NCBI RefSeq assembly: GCF_018129065.1
Contig: NZ_JAAEDM010000031.1
Span: forward strand, 1-48,231
DNA: 48,231 nt
Source: Neoroseomonas soli
Lineage (GTDB): Bacteria; Pseudomonadota; Alphaproteobacteria; Acetobacterales; Acetobacteraceae
Direction: 5' to 3'
This document shows positions 24,555 through 32,574 of the stretch, one piece after another. The position numbers were made by a program, and so were the translations under genes. The notes beneath the pieces were generated by a model. The model worked only from the letters and a program-made list of their open reading frames with translations. It did no database searches and had not been told where the DNA came from. Position 1 is the stretch's first letter; each line of letters opens with the position of its first letter.

Positions 24555-25391
24555 ATGAGCTTCGCCGCCCCGCCCCGCCGCGCCGGCTGGATCGACCGGC
24601 CGGATGCGCGCATCCGTTACGAAATGACCGGCCAGGGCCCGGCGATCGTCTTCGCCCATGGCCTGGGCGGCTGCCTCTTCTCCTGGTGGCAGCAGGTCGC
24701 GCATTTCGCACCGCGCTACACCTGCGTGGCTTTCTCGCATCGCGGCTTCTTCCCCTCGACGGCACCCGCGGGCGGGCCGGACCCGGCGCAATATGCGGGG
24801 GATGTGGCGGCGCTGGTCGACGAGCTCGGCCTCGGCGAGATCCGCATGGTCTGCCAGTCCATGGGCGGCTGGAGCGGGGTGGAGTACGCGCTCCTGCGGC
24901 CGGGCCGGGTCAAGGCGCTGGTGCTGGCGGCGACCACGGGCTCGCTCGACCCGCGACAGATGCGGGAGCCCGAACACTCTCGCCTCGCCACCTGGAGCAA
25001 GGAGAGTGCGGAGGCGCGCTCGGCGCTGCTCACCGGCAACATCCTGCCCGCGGCGGGCGCGCGCATGGCGGAGGAGCAGCCGGCGCTGCACCACCTCTAC
25101 ACCCATATCAACGGGCTCTCCCAGGGCTTCGACCGGGAGGCGGTGCGCGCGAAGCTGCATGCCGCACGCACGCGCCCGCCGGAATCCTTCGCCGCGGCGC
25201 AGACGCCGGTGCTGTTCGTCCCCAGCGAGGAGGACGTGGTGATCCCACCCTTCGCGCCCGCCGGCATGGCGCCCATGATCCCGGGCGCGAAGGTGGCGCC
25301 GCTGCCGAAGGCCGGGCATTCCGGCCATTTCGAGCACGCGGCGCAGTTCAACGCGCTGGTCGAGGCCTTCTTCGCGGAGGTCGGCGCCTAG
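24555..25391 (+). CDS. Alpha/beta-fold hydrolase
   Basis: 278 residues. Oxyanion motif VFAHGLGG (32-39), nucleophile elbow VCQSMGGWSG with Ser 102, an acid in the PSEEDVVIPP turn (near 226) and terminal His in KAGHSGHFEHA. This is the classic serine triad; substrates in this family range from esters to haloalkanes and epoxides, so no reaction is assigned. ATG 24555 (MSFAAPP) is preferred over 24468 because GGAG lies 8 bp upstream and the preceding 29 residues have no conserved look. Its TAG stop is formed by the terminal repeat of the element that follows. Confidence 0.85.
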   Translation: MSFAAPPRRAGWIDRPDARIRYEMTGQGPAIVFAHGLGGCLFSWWQQVAHFAPRYTCVAFSHRGFFPSTAPAGGPDPAQYAGDVAALVDELGLGEIRMVCQSMGGWSGVEYALLRPGRVKALVLAATTGSLDPRQMREPEHSRLATWSKESAEARSALLTGNILPAAGARMAEEQPALHHLYTHINGLSQGFDREAVRAKLHAARTRPPESFAAAQTPVLFVPSEEDVVIPPFAPAGMAPMIPGAKVAPLPKAGHSGHFEHAAQFNALVEAFFAEVGA

Positions 25392-25495
25392 AGCAGATCC
25401 CGATCAGGTGCAACCACCTGGTCGGGTGAATATGCTCGCAAAAACAATGACCTAGAGCGATTTCCGTGAGCCAGGGCGAACGGAAGCCGCTCTAG
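25388..25495. repeat. MITE/REP-like 108-bp element with 7-bp terminal inverted repeats
   Basis: Bounded by CTAGAGC (25388-25394) and GCTCTAG (25489-25495), perfect inverted repeats, with a third CTAGAGC at 25452-25458. Inside are two hairpins: CCCGATCAGGTG/CACCTGGTCGGG (25399-25410/25415-25426, one G-T pair) and AGAGCGATTTCCGT/ACGGAAGCCGCTCT (25454-25467/25480-25493). Between them is an AT-rich stretch. Both ends lie on the TAG stop codons of the flanking convergent genes, so the element exactly fills the space between them. It has no coding capacity. Confidence 0.8.
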
Positions 25496-27201
25496 CCGGC
25501 CTGCTGCGCCCCGCGCACCAGGCGGCCGGGCAGGGCCCCGGTCGCCTCGCCGTCGCGATAGGTGATCGCGCCGGACAGCACCGTCGCGACATAGCCTTCC
25601 GCCTTCTGCACCAGCCGCTTGCCACCGGCCGGCAGGTCGTAGCGCATCTCCGGCGCGCGCAGTTGCAGGCGGCCGAAGTCGATGACGTTCAGGTCCGCCT
25701 TGGTGCCCGGCGCCACCACGCCGCGGTCGGCCAGCCCCATGGCCGCCGCGTTGTCGCGGCTGATGCGCTTCACCGCCTGCTCGACCGGCAGCCTCGGCCC
25801 GCGCGCGCGGTCGCGCGCCCAATGCACCAGCATGTGGGTCATGCAGGAGGCATCGCAGATGTAGCCGACATGCGCCCCGCCATCGCCGAGGCCCATCAGC
25901 GTGTGCGGATGGGTCATCATCTCGCGGATCGCGCCGAGGTCGCCATCGGCGTAGTTCAGCAGCGGGCGGTTCAGGATGGCCTGGCCGTCGCGCTCCAGCA
26001 TCAGGTCGTAGCAAAGCGCCTCCGGCGCCATGTCGCGCGCGGCGGCCATGGCGGCGACGGAGCGTTCAGGCGGCGGCTCGTAGTCCGGCGGGTCGCCGAG
26101 CGGGAAGATCTTGTCCCAGTTGTTCAGCCGCACCTTCAGCGCGTCGTCGTCGGTCGGCTCTGCCAGGATGCGGGCGCGGCGCGCCGGGTCGCGCAGGGCA
26201 GCGGCGCGTTCGGGCAGCGGCAGATGGGCGACCTCGCGGTAGGACGGTCGCGTCAGGAAGGGGTGCTGCGACAGTTCGAAGCCGAACATCAGCCCGACCG
26301 GGCGGCCCATCACCTGGCCGAACATCTGCACGCCGGCGGCGTTGGCTTCCTCCACGCGGTCGAGCAGCCAGCGCCAGAATTTCGGCTTCGATTCCCGTTG
26401 CAGCAGGGAGAAGGTGAGGGGACGCCCCGCCACCGCGGCGACGCGGCGCAGGCGGGCGAATTCCTCCTCCGCCGGGTCGTCGAAGTCGGAGATCACCTGG
26501 AGCCAGCCGCTGCCATGGGCGCGCAGCGCGCGGGCGAGGGCCTCCAGCTCCGCCTCCGGCGCGCCGAGCGTCGGGATGTGGCGGCCATCGAGGGTGCGGT
26601 GCGCCAGGGCGCGCGACGTCGATATGCCCACCGCGCCCGCCGCCAGCCCTTCGGCCGCGAGCCGCGCCATCTCGAGGCATTCGGCCTCGGTGGCTTCGGC
26701 ATGGGCTTCCGCGCGCTCGCCCATCACGTGCACGCGCAGCGGGGCGTGGGTGACCATCGCGGCGATGTCGGTGTCGTAGCGCCGGCCGCCGAGGAAATTC
26801 AGGTAGTCGGGGAATGACTGCCAGGTCCAGGGCAGGCCCTCGGTCAGCACGACTTCGGGCAGGTCCTCCACGCCCTCCATCAGCTTCACCAGCATGTCGC
26901 GCCGCTCCGGCCGGCAGGGCGCGAAGCCGACGCCGCAATTGCCGATCAGCGCGGTGGTGACGCCGTTGATGGAGGAGGAGATCAGCCGCTCGCTCCAGGT
27001 CGCCTGCGCGTCGTAGTGGGTGTGGATGTCCACGAAGCCAGGGGTGACGAGCAGGCCCTTGGCGTCGATCTCCTCTGCCCCGCGGCCGGCGACGCGGCCG
27101 ACCTCGACGATGCGGCCGTTGCCGATGGCGACATCGGCCTCGAAAGGCGGGGCGCCGGTGCCGTCCACCACCGTGCCGCCGCGGATGACGAGGTCATGCA
27201 T
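25492..27201 (-). CDS. N-acyl-D-amino-acid deacylase family amidohydrolase
   Basis: 569-residue zinc hydrolase of the D-aminoacylase/dihydropyrimidinase superfamily. Metal motif HTHYD with H60 and H62 in [17 protein letters not shown]89 in [11 protein letters not shown] is a zinc-bridging position typical of D-aminoacylases; [14 protein letters not shown] holds a late metal-binding region and [12 protein letters not shown] closes the family pattern. Likely hydrolyses N-acyl-D-amino acids or related amides; exact substrate unknown. It is 12 bp downstream of the quinone oxidoreductase gene, so the two are co-transcribed. The TAG stop lies within the repeat at 25388-25495. Confidence 0.88.
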   Translation of the reverse strand: MHDLVIRGGTVVDGTGAPPFEADVAIGNGRIVEVGRVAGRGAEEIDAKGLLVTPGFVDIHTHYDAQATWSERLISSSINGVTTALIGNCGVGFAPCRPERRDMLVKLMEGVEDLPEVVLTEGLPWTWQSFPDYLNFLGGRRYDTDIAAMVTHAPLRVHVMGERAEAHAEATEAECLEMARLAAEGLAAGAVGISTSRALAHRTLDGRHIPTLGAPEAELEALARALRAHGSGWLQVISDFDDPAEEEFARLRRVAAVAGRPLTFSLLQRESKPKFWRWLLDRVEEANAAGVQMFGQVMGRPVGLMFGFELSQHPFLTRPSYREVAHLPLPERAAALRDPARRARILAEPTDDDALKVRLNNWDKIFPLGDPPDYEPPPERSVAAMAAARDMAPEALCYDLMLERDGQAILNRPLLNYADGDLGAIREMMTHPHTLMGLGDGGAHVGYICDASCMTHMLVHWARDRARGPRLPVEQAVKRISRDNAAAMGLADRGVVAPGTKADLNVIDFGRLQLRAPEMRYDLPAGGKRLVQKAEGYVATVLSGAITYRDGEATGALPGRLVRGAQQAG

Positions 27202-27213
27202 GGCGCGCCTCCC

Positions 27214-28197
27214 TCAGACCGCGAGCACGATCTTGCCGAAGTGCTTGTTGGCCTTCATGTGGCCGAGCGCCTCCACCACCAGGTCGAGCGGGAAGACCCG
27301 GTCGATCGGGATGGCGAAGCGCCCTTCCTGCACTGCGCCCCACAGGTCGCGGCGCATCGCCGCGTATTCGGCGCGGATCTCCTCGCGCGAGCGCGTGCGG
27401 TGGGTGACGCCGATGTAGGAAATGCGGCGGTTCGCATGCAGGTCGAAGTCGAACTCGCCCTTCGCGCCGCCGAGCCGGCCGACATTGACGATCCGCCCGG
27501 TGATCGCCGTGCAGCGCATCGCCGCATTGATGGTCGGGCCGCTCACCTGGTCGATCACCAGGTTCACGCCGCGGCCGCCCGTAGCCGCCAGCACCTGGTC
27601 CGCCCAGTCCGCGTCGCGCGTGTTCACCGCGACGTCGGCGCCGAACTCCTTCAGCCGCGCGCGGCGGTCTGGATCGGTCGAGGTGCCGACGACCAGCGAC
27701 GCCCCCATGAACTTCGCGATCTGCATGCCCATGATGCCGACGCCGGAGGAGGCGCCGAGGATCATCGCGCTCTCGCCCTTGGCGATGCGGCCGTTCACGA
27801 CCAGCGCGTCGTGCATGGTGGCGAGCGCCACGGGCAGCGTCGCGGCTTCCTCCCAGGAGAGGTTGCGGTCGGGGATCGGCAGCACCCGGTCCTTGTCGGC
27901 AACCGCATACTCGGCATAGCCGCCGGAGCCCGAGCAGGTCACGCGATCCCCCGGCTTCACGCCCTTCACGGCGCTGCCGACGGCGGCCACCTCGCCGGCG
28001 AAGTCGAGGCCGAGGATCGTGCCCGGCCCGCCCATCGCGCCATGCGCATGCCCCGCGGCCACGCCGAGATCGGCGCGGTTCAGCGTTGCGGCGCGGACGC
28101 GGACCAGCACCTCCTCGGGCCCCGGGCTCGGGCGGGGCACGTCCCGCACCTGCACGCCCTCAGCCGTGACGACAGCCGCACGCATCGTTTCCGTCAT
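27214..28197 (-). CDS. Zinc-type alcohol dehydrogenase-like / NADPH:quinone oxidoreductase
   Basis: 327-residue MDR superfamily protein without the structural zinc cysteines, closest to quinone oxidoreductases. GroES-like N-domain (RAATLNRADLGVAAGH, GLDFAGEVAAVGSAV), then Rossmann NAD(P) site ILGASSGVGIMGMQIAKFMGA (about 145-165), and DLVVEALGHMKANKHFGKIVL at the C-terminus. Likely reduces quinones or unsaturated carbonyls with NADPH. ATG 28197 is the choice; in-frame ATG 28209 and 28188 are alternatives because no ribosome site stands out. Divergent from the L,D-transpeptidase gene with 238 bp between. Confidence 0.87.
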   Translation of the reverse strand: MTETMRAAVVTAEGVQVRDVPRPSPGPEEVLVRVRAATLNRADLGVAAGHAHGAMGGPGTILGLDFAGEVAAVGSAVKGVKPGDRVTCSGSGGYAEYAVADKDRVLPIPDRNLSWEEAATLPVALATMHDALVVNGRIAKGESAMILGASSGVGIMGMQIAKFMGASLVVGTSTDPDRRARLKEFGADVAVNTRDADWADQVLAATGGRGVNLVIDQVSGPTINAAMRCTAITGRIVNVGRLGGAKGEFDFDLHANRRISYIGVTHRTRSREEIRAEYAAMRRDLWGAVQEGRFAIPIDRVFPLDLVVEALGHMKANKHFGKIVLAV

Positions 28198-28435
28198 GGT
28201 CGTTCCCATCCCCTCGTGCCTCTCGGGCGCTGCACACGGATGAGGCCGTCCGGCACGGCGCGCAAGCCCTCCATGCCCGTGCCCGTGGAGCACCGGCAGG
28301 CGTCGCAAGCGGACGCAGCGTCGGGCAAGGCTGGAAGGCAGCCGCAGGGCGATCATGCGACGCATGGAGCATTCCATTGCGGCATCGAGACGGGCTAGGA
28401 TTTCAGAAGCCTCTTCGGGCTCGATGGAACTACCG

Positions 28436-29275
28436 ATGCCTTCCCCGCTCCACACCCGCGCATGTGGCGATGCATCCGGCATTGCCGGGCGTGGCTGCGG
28501 TCGCCGGGGCTGCCTCGCGTTTGTGGCGCTTTCCGTCTCCGCCTGCGCCGGCCGGCCGCCGCCCGCCCCGGACGTGGCGGGCAGGGAGGCCATCCGCCTG
28601 CGTGCGGTCATGCTGGCGGATGTTCCGGGCGCCGCCGCACCGGACCCGCCGCAGGCCGTCCGGTGGATCGCGCTGGCCCGCAATGCCTTGGCCGAGGCCG
28701 GTCGCACGCCGCAGGGGACGGAACTCGCGCTGCTGGTGGACCGCGCGCCGGCCGTACAGCGTATTGCGCTGCTGCTGCTACGCGCGGAAGGCCCGTGGGA
28801 GGTGGTGGCGACGGCACCGGCGGCCACGGGCATCACCGGCCGTCGCGGCTACTTCGTCACCCCCACCGGCGTCTTCGTGAACGACGGCGGCATCATGGGC
28901 TACCGTGCCCTCGGCACGCCCAACCAGGAAGGCATCCGCGGCCTCGGCGCGCGCGGCATGCGGGCCTGGGATTTCGGCTGGATCAGGGCGCCGCGCGGCT
29001 GGACGGATGACGGCAGCGAGGCGCGCATCCGCTTCCTGCTGCACGCCACGGACCCCGATTACTTCGAGCCGCTCCTCGGCCAGCCGGGATCGCAAGGCTG
29101 CGTGCGCGTCGGCGGCGCGATGAACATGTTCCTCGACCGCCACGGCGTCATCGACGCCGACCTCGAACGCATCGCGGCCGAGAGCCCGCGCATGGCCGCG
29201 CTGCTCGCCCCCGACCGGACGCCGACATCCATCGCCGGGCGGATGCTGATCGTGATCGACAGCGCCGCATCCTGA
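28436..29275 (+). CDS. L,D-transpeptidase (YkuD)-like lipoprotein
   Basis: 279 residues. Long Arg/Cys-containing N-region and hydrophobic stretch ending in lipobox SVSAC (Cys 37). The C-terminal domain carries H203 in LLHATDPDYF and catalytic C222 in GSQGCVRVGG, the HxxD...S-x-GC-[VI]-R signature of L,D-transpeptidases, which cross-link meso-DAP residues or attach proteins to peptidoglycan. The part between has the beta-strand motif FVTPTGVFVNDGGIMGYR typical of the fold. A lipid anchor is unusual but not unique. ATG 28436 is preferred to the in-frame 28424 and 28355. Convergent with the cupin gene (16-bp gap). Confidence 0.8.
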   Translation: MPSPLHTRACGDASGIAGRGCGRRGCLAFVALSVSACAGRPPPAPDVAGREAIRLRAVMLADVPGAAAPDPPQAVRWIALARNALAEAGRTPQGTELALLVDRAPAVQRIALLLLRAEGPWEVVATAPAATGITGRRGYFVTPTGVFVNDGGIMGYRALGTPNQEGIRGLGARGMRAWDFGWIRAPRGWTDDGSEARIRFLLHATDPDYFEPLLGQPGSQGCVRVGGAMNMFLDRHGVIDADLERIAAESPRMAALLAPDRTPTSIAGRMLIVIDSAAS

Positions 29276-29291
29276 CCGCGGCGCGGCCGCA

Positions 29292-29789
29292 TCAGCCGCC
29301 GGGCGGCCGGTGGATCGGGTCCACCCAGAGCACCGATTCCGGCTTCTCCACCGGCTCGATGTCGAGGTTGATCGCGATCGCCTCGTTGTCGCTGCGCACC
29401 AGCACGCATTCCAGCGTCTCGTCGGAGGACGCGTTGATCTCCTGGTGCGGCACGTAGGGCGGGACGTAGATGAAGTCGCCGGGCCCGGCCTCGGCGACGA
29501 ATTCCAGCTTCTCGCCCCAGCGCATGCGGGCCTTGCCGCGCACCACGTAGATCACGCTTTCCAGGTGCCCGTGATGGTGCGCGCCGGTCTTGGCGTCGGG
29601 GTGGATATGGACGGTGCCGGCCCAGATCTTCTGCGCGCCGACGCGCGCGGCGTTGATCGCGGCGGCACGGTTCATGCCCGGCGTCTGCGCGGTGTTGGTG
29701 TCGAGGCTGTCGCCGGGAATGACGCGGACGCCAGTGTGCTTCCAGCCATCCGTCGGGATGGAGGGATGGTCGTGGCCGTCATGGGGCAT
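29292..29789 (-). CDS. Cupin domain protein
   Basis: 165-residue single cupin. Metal motif in HIHPDAKTGAHHHGHLESVIY (about 62-82), followed by VRGKARMRWGEKLEF and the second half GPGDFIYVPPYVPHQEIN (about 102-119). Cupins of this kind are dioxygenase-like or binding proteins; no reaction can be assigned. ATG 29789 was chosen because the longer frame from 29852 adds Arg-rich non-conserved residues; the N-terminus MPHDGHDH is rich in His and may bind metal. About 160 bp without features separates it from the next minus gene. Confidence 0.85.
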   Translation of the reverse strand: MPHDGHDHPSIPTDGWKHTGVRVIPGDSLDTNTAQTPGMNRAAAINAARVGAQKIWAGTVHIHPDAKTGAHHHGHLESVIYVVRGKARMRWGEKLEFVAEAGPGDFIYVPPYVPHQEINASSDETLECVLVRSDNEAIAINLDIEPVEKPESVLWVDPIHRPPGG

Positions 29790-29949
29790 GGCAGAGGTCC
29801 TCGGCAGCGATGGTCCGCCGCCGAAAAGGCGCCTTCCCCCACGCCGTCGCAAGTATCGCGCGAAAATAGCGAAGCCCTGCTCCCGGATGGCGCCGATGAA
29901 GCAGGTCCTTCCGCCGGAACGGCCGCAGCGGCGAAAGCCTGTCCCGGTG

Positions 29950-30435
29950 TCAGGCCGTGCTCGGCCCGGCGAGCCACAGCCGCGTGCGGTGGCAGGCCCA
30001 CAGCAGCGCCGCCTGGCCGGTGAACCAGATGGCCGCCGGAGGCACCCGCCCGTGCAGCACGACGGTGGCGAGCACCCCCGCCACCGTCAGCACGAAGGCG
30101 AGGTGGATGGCACGGTCGAAGGCGCCGAGGGCCACCTGTCGCATCCATGCGGGCAGGGCGACCATCGGCGTGGCCACCGCGACGCCGGCCAGTAGGGCCA
30201 GCAGCGCGAGCGTGATCGCAAACCCGAGCAGGCAGCCGCCAAGCGCGACGAGCTTCGCGAACTCCGGCCCCAGCCCGCTGCCGGGCAGGGCCAGGCGCAG
30301 CACCAGCAGCAGCGCGGCGAGGCCGATGCAGGCCGTGACCGCCGCCCGGACCGGTTCGTCCGCGGGGCGCGGCCGACCTTCGACGGGCCGCGGCAGCAGC
30401 GGCCAGGTTTCGAAGGCGGGCTTGGGGCTGGCCAT
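29950..30435 (-). CDS. Hypothetical inner-membrane protein
   Basis: 161 residues with about four hydrophobic helices: AAVTACIGLAALLLVLRLAL, KLVALGGCLLGFAITLALLA, HLAFVLTVAGVLATVVL and AIWFTGQAALLWACH. Cytoplasmic Pro-rich N-terminus (PLLPRPVEGRPRPADE). Family not recognised. ATG 30435 is 8 bp after GGAG and precedes the conserved-looking start; the alternative at 30474 would add 13 residues. It lies 79 bp below the M20 hydrolase stop on the same strand. Confidence 0.7.
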   Translation of the reverse strand: MASPKPAFETWPLLPRPVEGRPRPADEPVRAAVTACIGLAALLLVLRLALPGSGLGPEFAKLVALGGCLLGFAITLALLALLAGVAVATPMVALPAWMRQVALGAFDRAIHLAFVLTVAGVLATVVLHGRVPPAAIWFTGQAALLWACHRTRLWLAGPSTA

Positions 30436-30514
30436 GGGCGGGCTCCGGTCGCGGGGACATCCCTCCGCGACCATTGCCCGCCAACGGTTTCCGTCGGGCT
30501 AACGCGGCGCGGCG

Positions 30515-31696
30515 TCAGCCCTGCCGGGGCATCAACCGCTCCGCCAGCGCCGCCCACCAGGACGCGCCGACGGGGAGGATCTCGTCGTTGAAGTCGTATT
30601 TCGGGTGGTGGACGTTGGCGTCCTGCTCCGAGCGCCCACCGCCGAGCATCAGGTAGGCGCCGTCCTTGGCGTTGAGCATGAAGGAGAAATCCTCCCCGCC
30701 CATGGTCGGCTTCGGCATCGGGACGACGCGGGCCTCGCCCTGCACGGCGCGGGCGGCGTCGGCGGCGAGGTGGACGCTCTTCACCTCGTTGATCGTGGCG
30801 GGGTAGAGGCGGATGAACTTCGCCTCGGCCGAGGCGCCGAAGGCGGCGGCGATGCCGGTCACGGTCTCGAGGAAGCGCTTCTCCAGCAGGTCGCCGACCT
30901 CCTTGTCGAACCAGCGCGCGGTGCCGAGCATCGTCACCGTCTGCGGGATCACGTTGTAGGTGTGGCCGCCGGTGATGTGGCCGATGGTGATGACGCCGGC
31001 ATCCACCGGCTCCACATTGCGCGCGACGATGGACTGCAGCGCCTGCACGATGGCCGCGGCGATGACGATCGGGTCGTTGCCGTTGTGCGGCATGGCGCCG
31101 TGCGCGCCCTTGCCGGTGATGGTCACTTCCAGGTTGGCGACGGCGGCCATCACCGGGCCTTCCCGCCAGGCGAAGGTGCCGGCGGGGATGGCGGGCCAGT
31201 TGTGCAGGCCGAAGACGCGCTCCATCGGGAAGCGCTCGAAGAGGCCCTCCTTCACCATGACCTCGCCGCCGCCGAAATTCTCCTCGGCCGGCTGGAAGAT
31301 CACGTAGACGGTGCCGTCGAAATTGCGCGTCTCCGCCAGGTACTTCGCGGCGCCGAGCAGCATGGTGGTGTGCCCGTCATGCCCGCAGGCGTGCATCTTG
31401 CCCGGCGTCTTTGAGGCATAGGGCAGGCCGGTGTCCTCGAGGATCGGCAGCGCATCCATGTCCGCGCGCAGGCCGATCGCACGGCCGGAGGCGGCATTCC
31501 GCCCGCGGATGACGCCGACCACGCCGGTCTTGGCGATGCCCGTCACGACCTCGTCGCAGCCGAACTCCCGCAGCTTCTCGGCGACGATGCGGGAGGTACG
31601 GACTTCCTCGAAGGCGAGTTCCGGATTCTCGTGGAAGTCGCGCCGCCAGGCGGTCATCTCGGCATGGAAGTCGGCGATGCGGTTGTTGACGGGCAT
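30515..31696 (-). CDS. M20 family amidohydrolase (hippurate hydrolase/N-acyl-amino-acid type)
   Basis: 393-residue metal-dependent amidohydrolase that removes acyl groups from amino acids or aromatic conjugates. Metal motif MHACGHDGHTTMLLG (about 101-115) with H102, C104, H106, E138/E139 in QPAEENFGGG, plus the dimerisation domain KGAHGAMPHNGNDPI and terminal MGGEDFSFML. Length normal. It lies 20 bp below the NAD(P)-binding protein gene, so it belongs to the IlvD/Edd operon. Acylated catabolites are plausible substrates. Confidence 0.93.
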   Translation of the reverse strand: MPVNNRIADFHAEMTAWRRDFHENPELAFEEVRTSRIVAEKLREFGCDEVVTGIAKTGVVGVIRGRNAASGRAIGLRADMDALPILEDTGLPYASKTPGKMHACGHDGHTTMLLGAAKYLAETRNFDGTVYVIFQPAEENFGGGEVMVKEGLFERFPMERVFGLHNWPAIPAGTFAWREGPVMAAVANLEVTITGKGAHGAMPHNGNDPIVIAAAIVQALQSIVARNVEPVDAGVITIGHITGGHTYNVIPQTVTMLGTARWFDKEVGDLLEKRFLETVTGIAAAFGASAEAKFIRLYPATINEVKSVHLAADAARAVQGEARVVPMPKPTMGGEDFSFMLNAKDGAYLMLGGGRSEQDANVHHPKYDFNDEILPVGASWWAALAERLMPRQG

Positions 31697-31716
31697 GGAA
31701 GGGCTCCGGTGCGATG

Positions 31717-32574
31717 TCAGCCGGTGGTGTGGTCCGGCCCGAAGGTGAGGGCAAGGCCTTGCGCGAGCGGAATCGGCTCCACCCCGAGGATCCGGCGCAT
31801 CGGTCCGATGTCGAAGGCCTTGTCCTCGGTCAGGCGGCGGATCTCGTCGCCGGTGACGTTCGGCAGGCCCGGCACGATGCGCGTCAGCGGCGCCAGCAGC
31901 CGCAGCGGCAGGGCCGGGATGGGCAGGATGGGCGGCGCGCGCAGCCCGGCCGCGGCGGCGACGGCGCGCAGGAAATCGCGATAGGACATGGCCGCGGGGC
32001 CGGCGATGACCAGCGTTTCCGGCTTCTCCCAGCGCAGGCCCAGGGCGGCGACCAGGCAGCGCGTCACGTCGTCCTGGTGGATCGGCTGCACCAGGGCGCG
32101 GCCGCCGCCGGGCAGCGGGGCCACGGGCAGGCGCGCGAGCAGGGCCGAAAGGCGCTGGACATTGTTCTCCCCCTGCGCGCCGTAGATCATCGTCGGGTGC
32201 AGCATGACGCCGGGGCGGCCCGAGGCGAGGAAGGCCGCTTCCCCCGCGCGCACGCCGTCGCCGTGGTCGTCGGGCCATTGCGAGAAGCGGCGCGTCGATC
32301 CCATCAGCACGAAGGACGCGTCGGGCTCGGCGGCCGCGAGCAAGGCCGGCGTCCAGCGCGCATGGGCGGTGCTGACGACGCGGTCGGCGCCTGCAAGCGC
32401 CTGTCGCAGCGCCTCGGGGTCACGCAGGTCGGCGACGCGCAACTCACCCGGAAGGCCGAGCGCCGCCCAGGCCGCCGCATTCCGCGCCACCGGCACGAAG
32501 GGCATCCCGGCGGCGAGCAGCGCGCGCGCGAGCGCCACCCCCGACCGCCCGGTGGCGCCGACAAGCGCGATCAA
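31717..32574 (-). CDS. NAD(P)-binding protein (NmrA/NDUFA9-like atypical SDR)
   Basis: 285 residues. Rossmann start IALVGATGRSGVALARALL (2-20), then a strand-helix order with SFVLMGSTRRFSQW and PTMIYG (about 125), a YxxxK-like region absent; this is the atypical extended SDR group that includes NmrA and complex I NDUFA9 homologues. Reductase, binding or structural roles are all possible. The TTG start (32574) overlaps the preceding gene's stop by 4 bp (TTGA), implying coupling to the dehydratase. Confidence 0.82.
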   Translation of the reverse strand: MIALVGATGRSGVALARALLAAGMPFVPVARNAAAWAALGLPGELRVADLRDPEALRQALAGADRVVSTAHARWTPALLAAAEPDASFVLMGSTRRFSQWPDDHGDGVRAGEAAFLASGRPGVMLHPTMIYGAQGENNVQRLSALLARLPVAPLPGGGRALVQPIHQDDVTRCLVAALGLRWEKPETLVIAGPAAMSYRDFLRAVAAAAGLRAPPILPIPALPLRLLAPLTRIVPGLPNVTGDEIRRLTEDKAFDIGPMRRILGVEPIPLAQGLALTFGPDHTTG

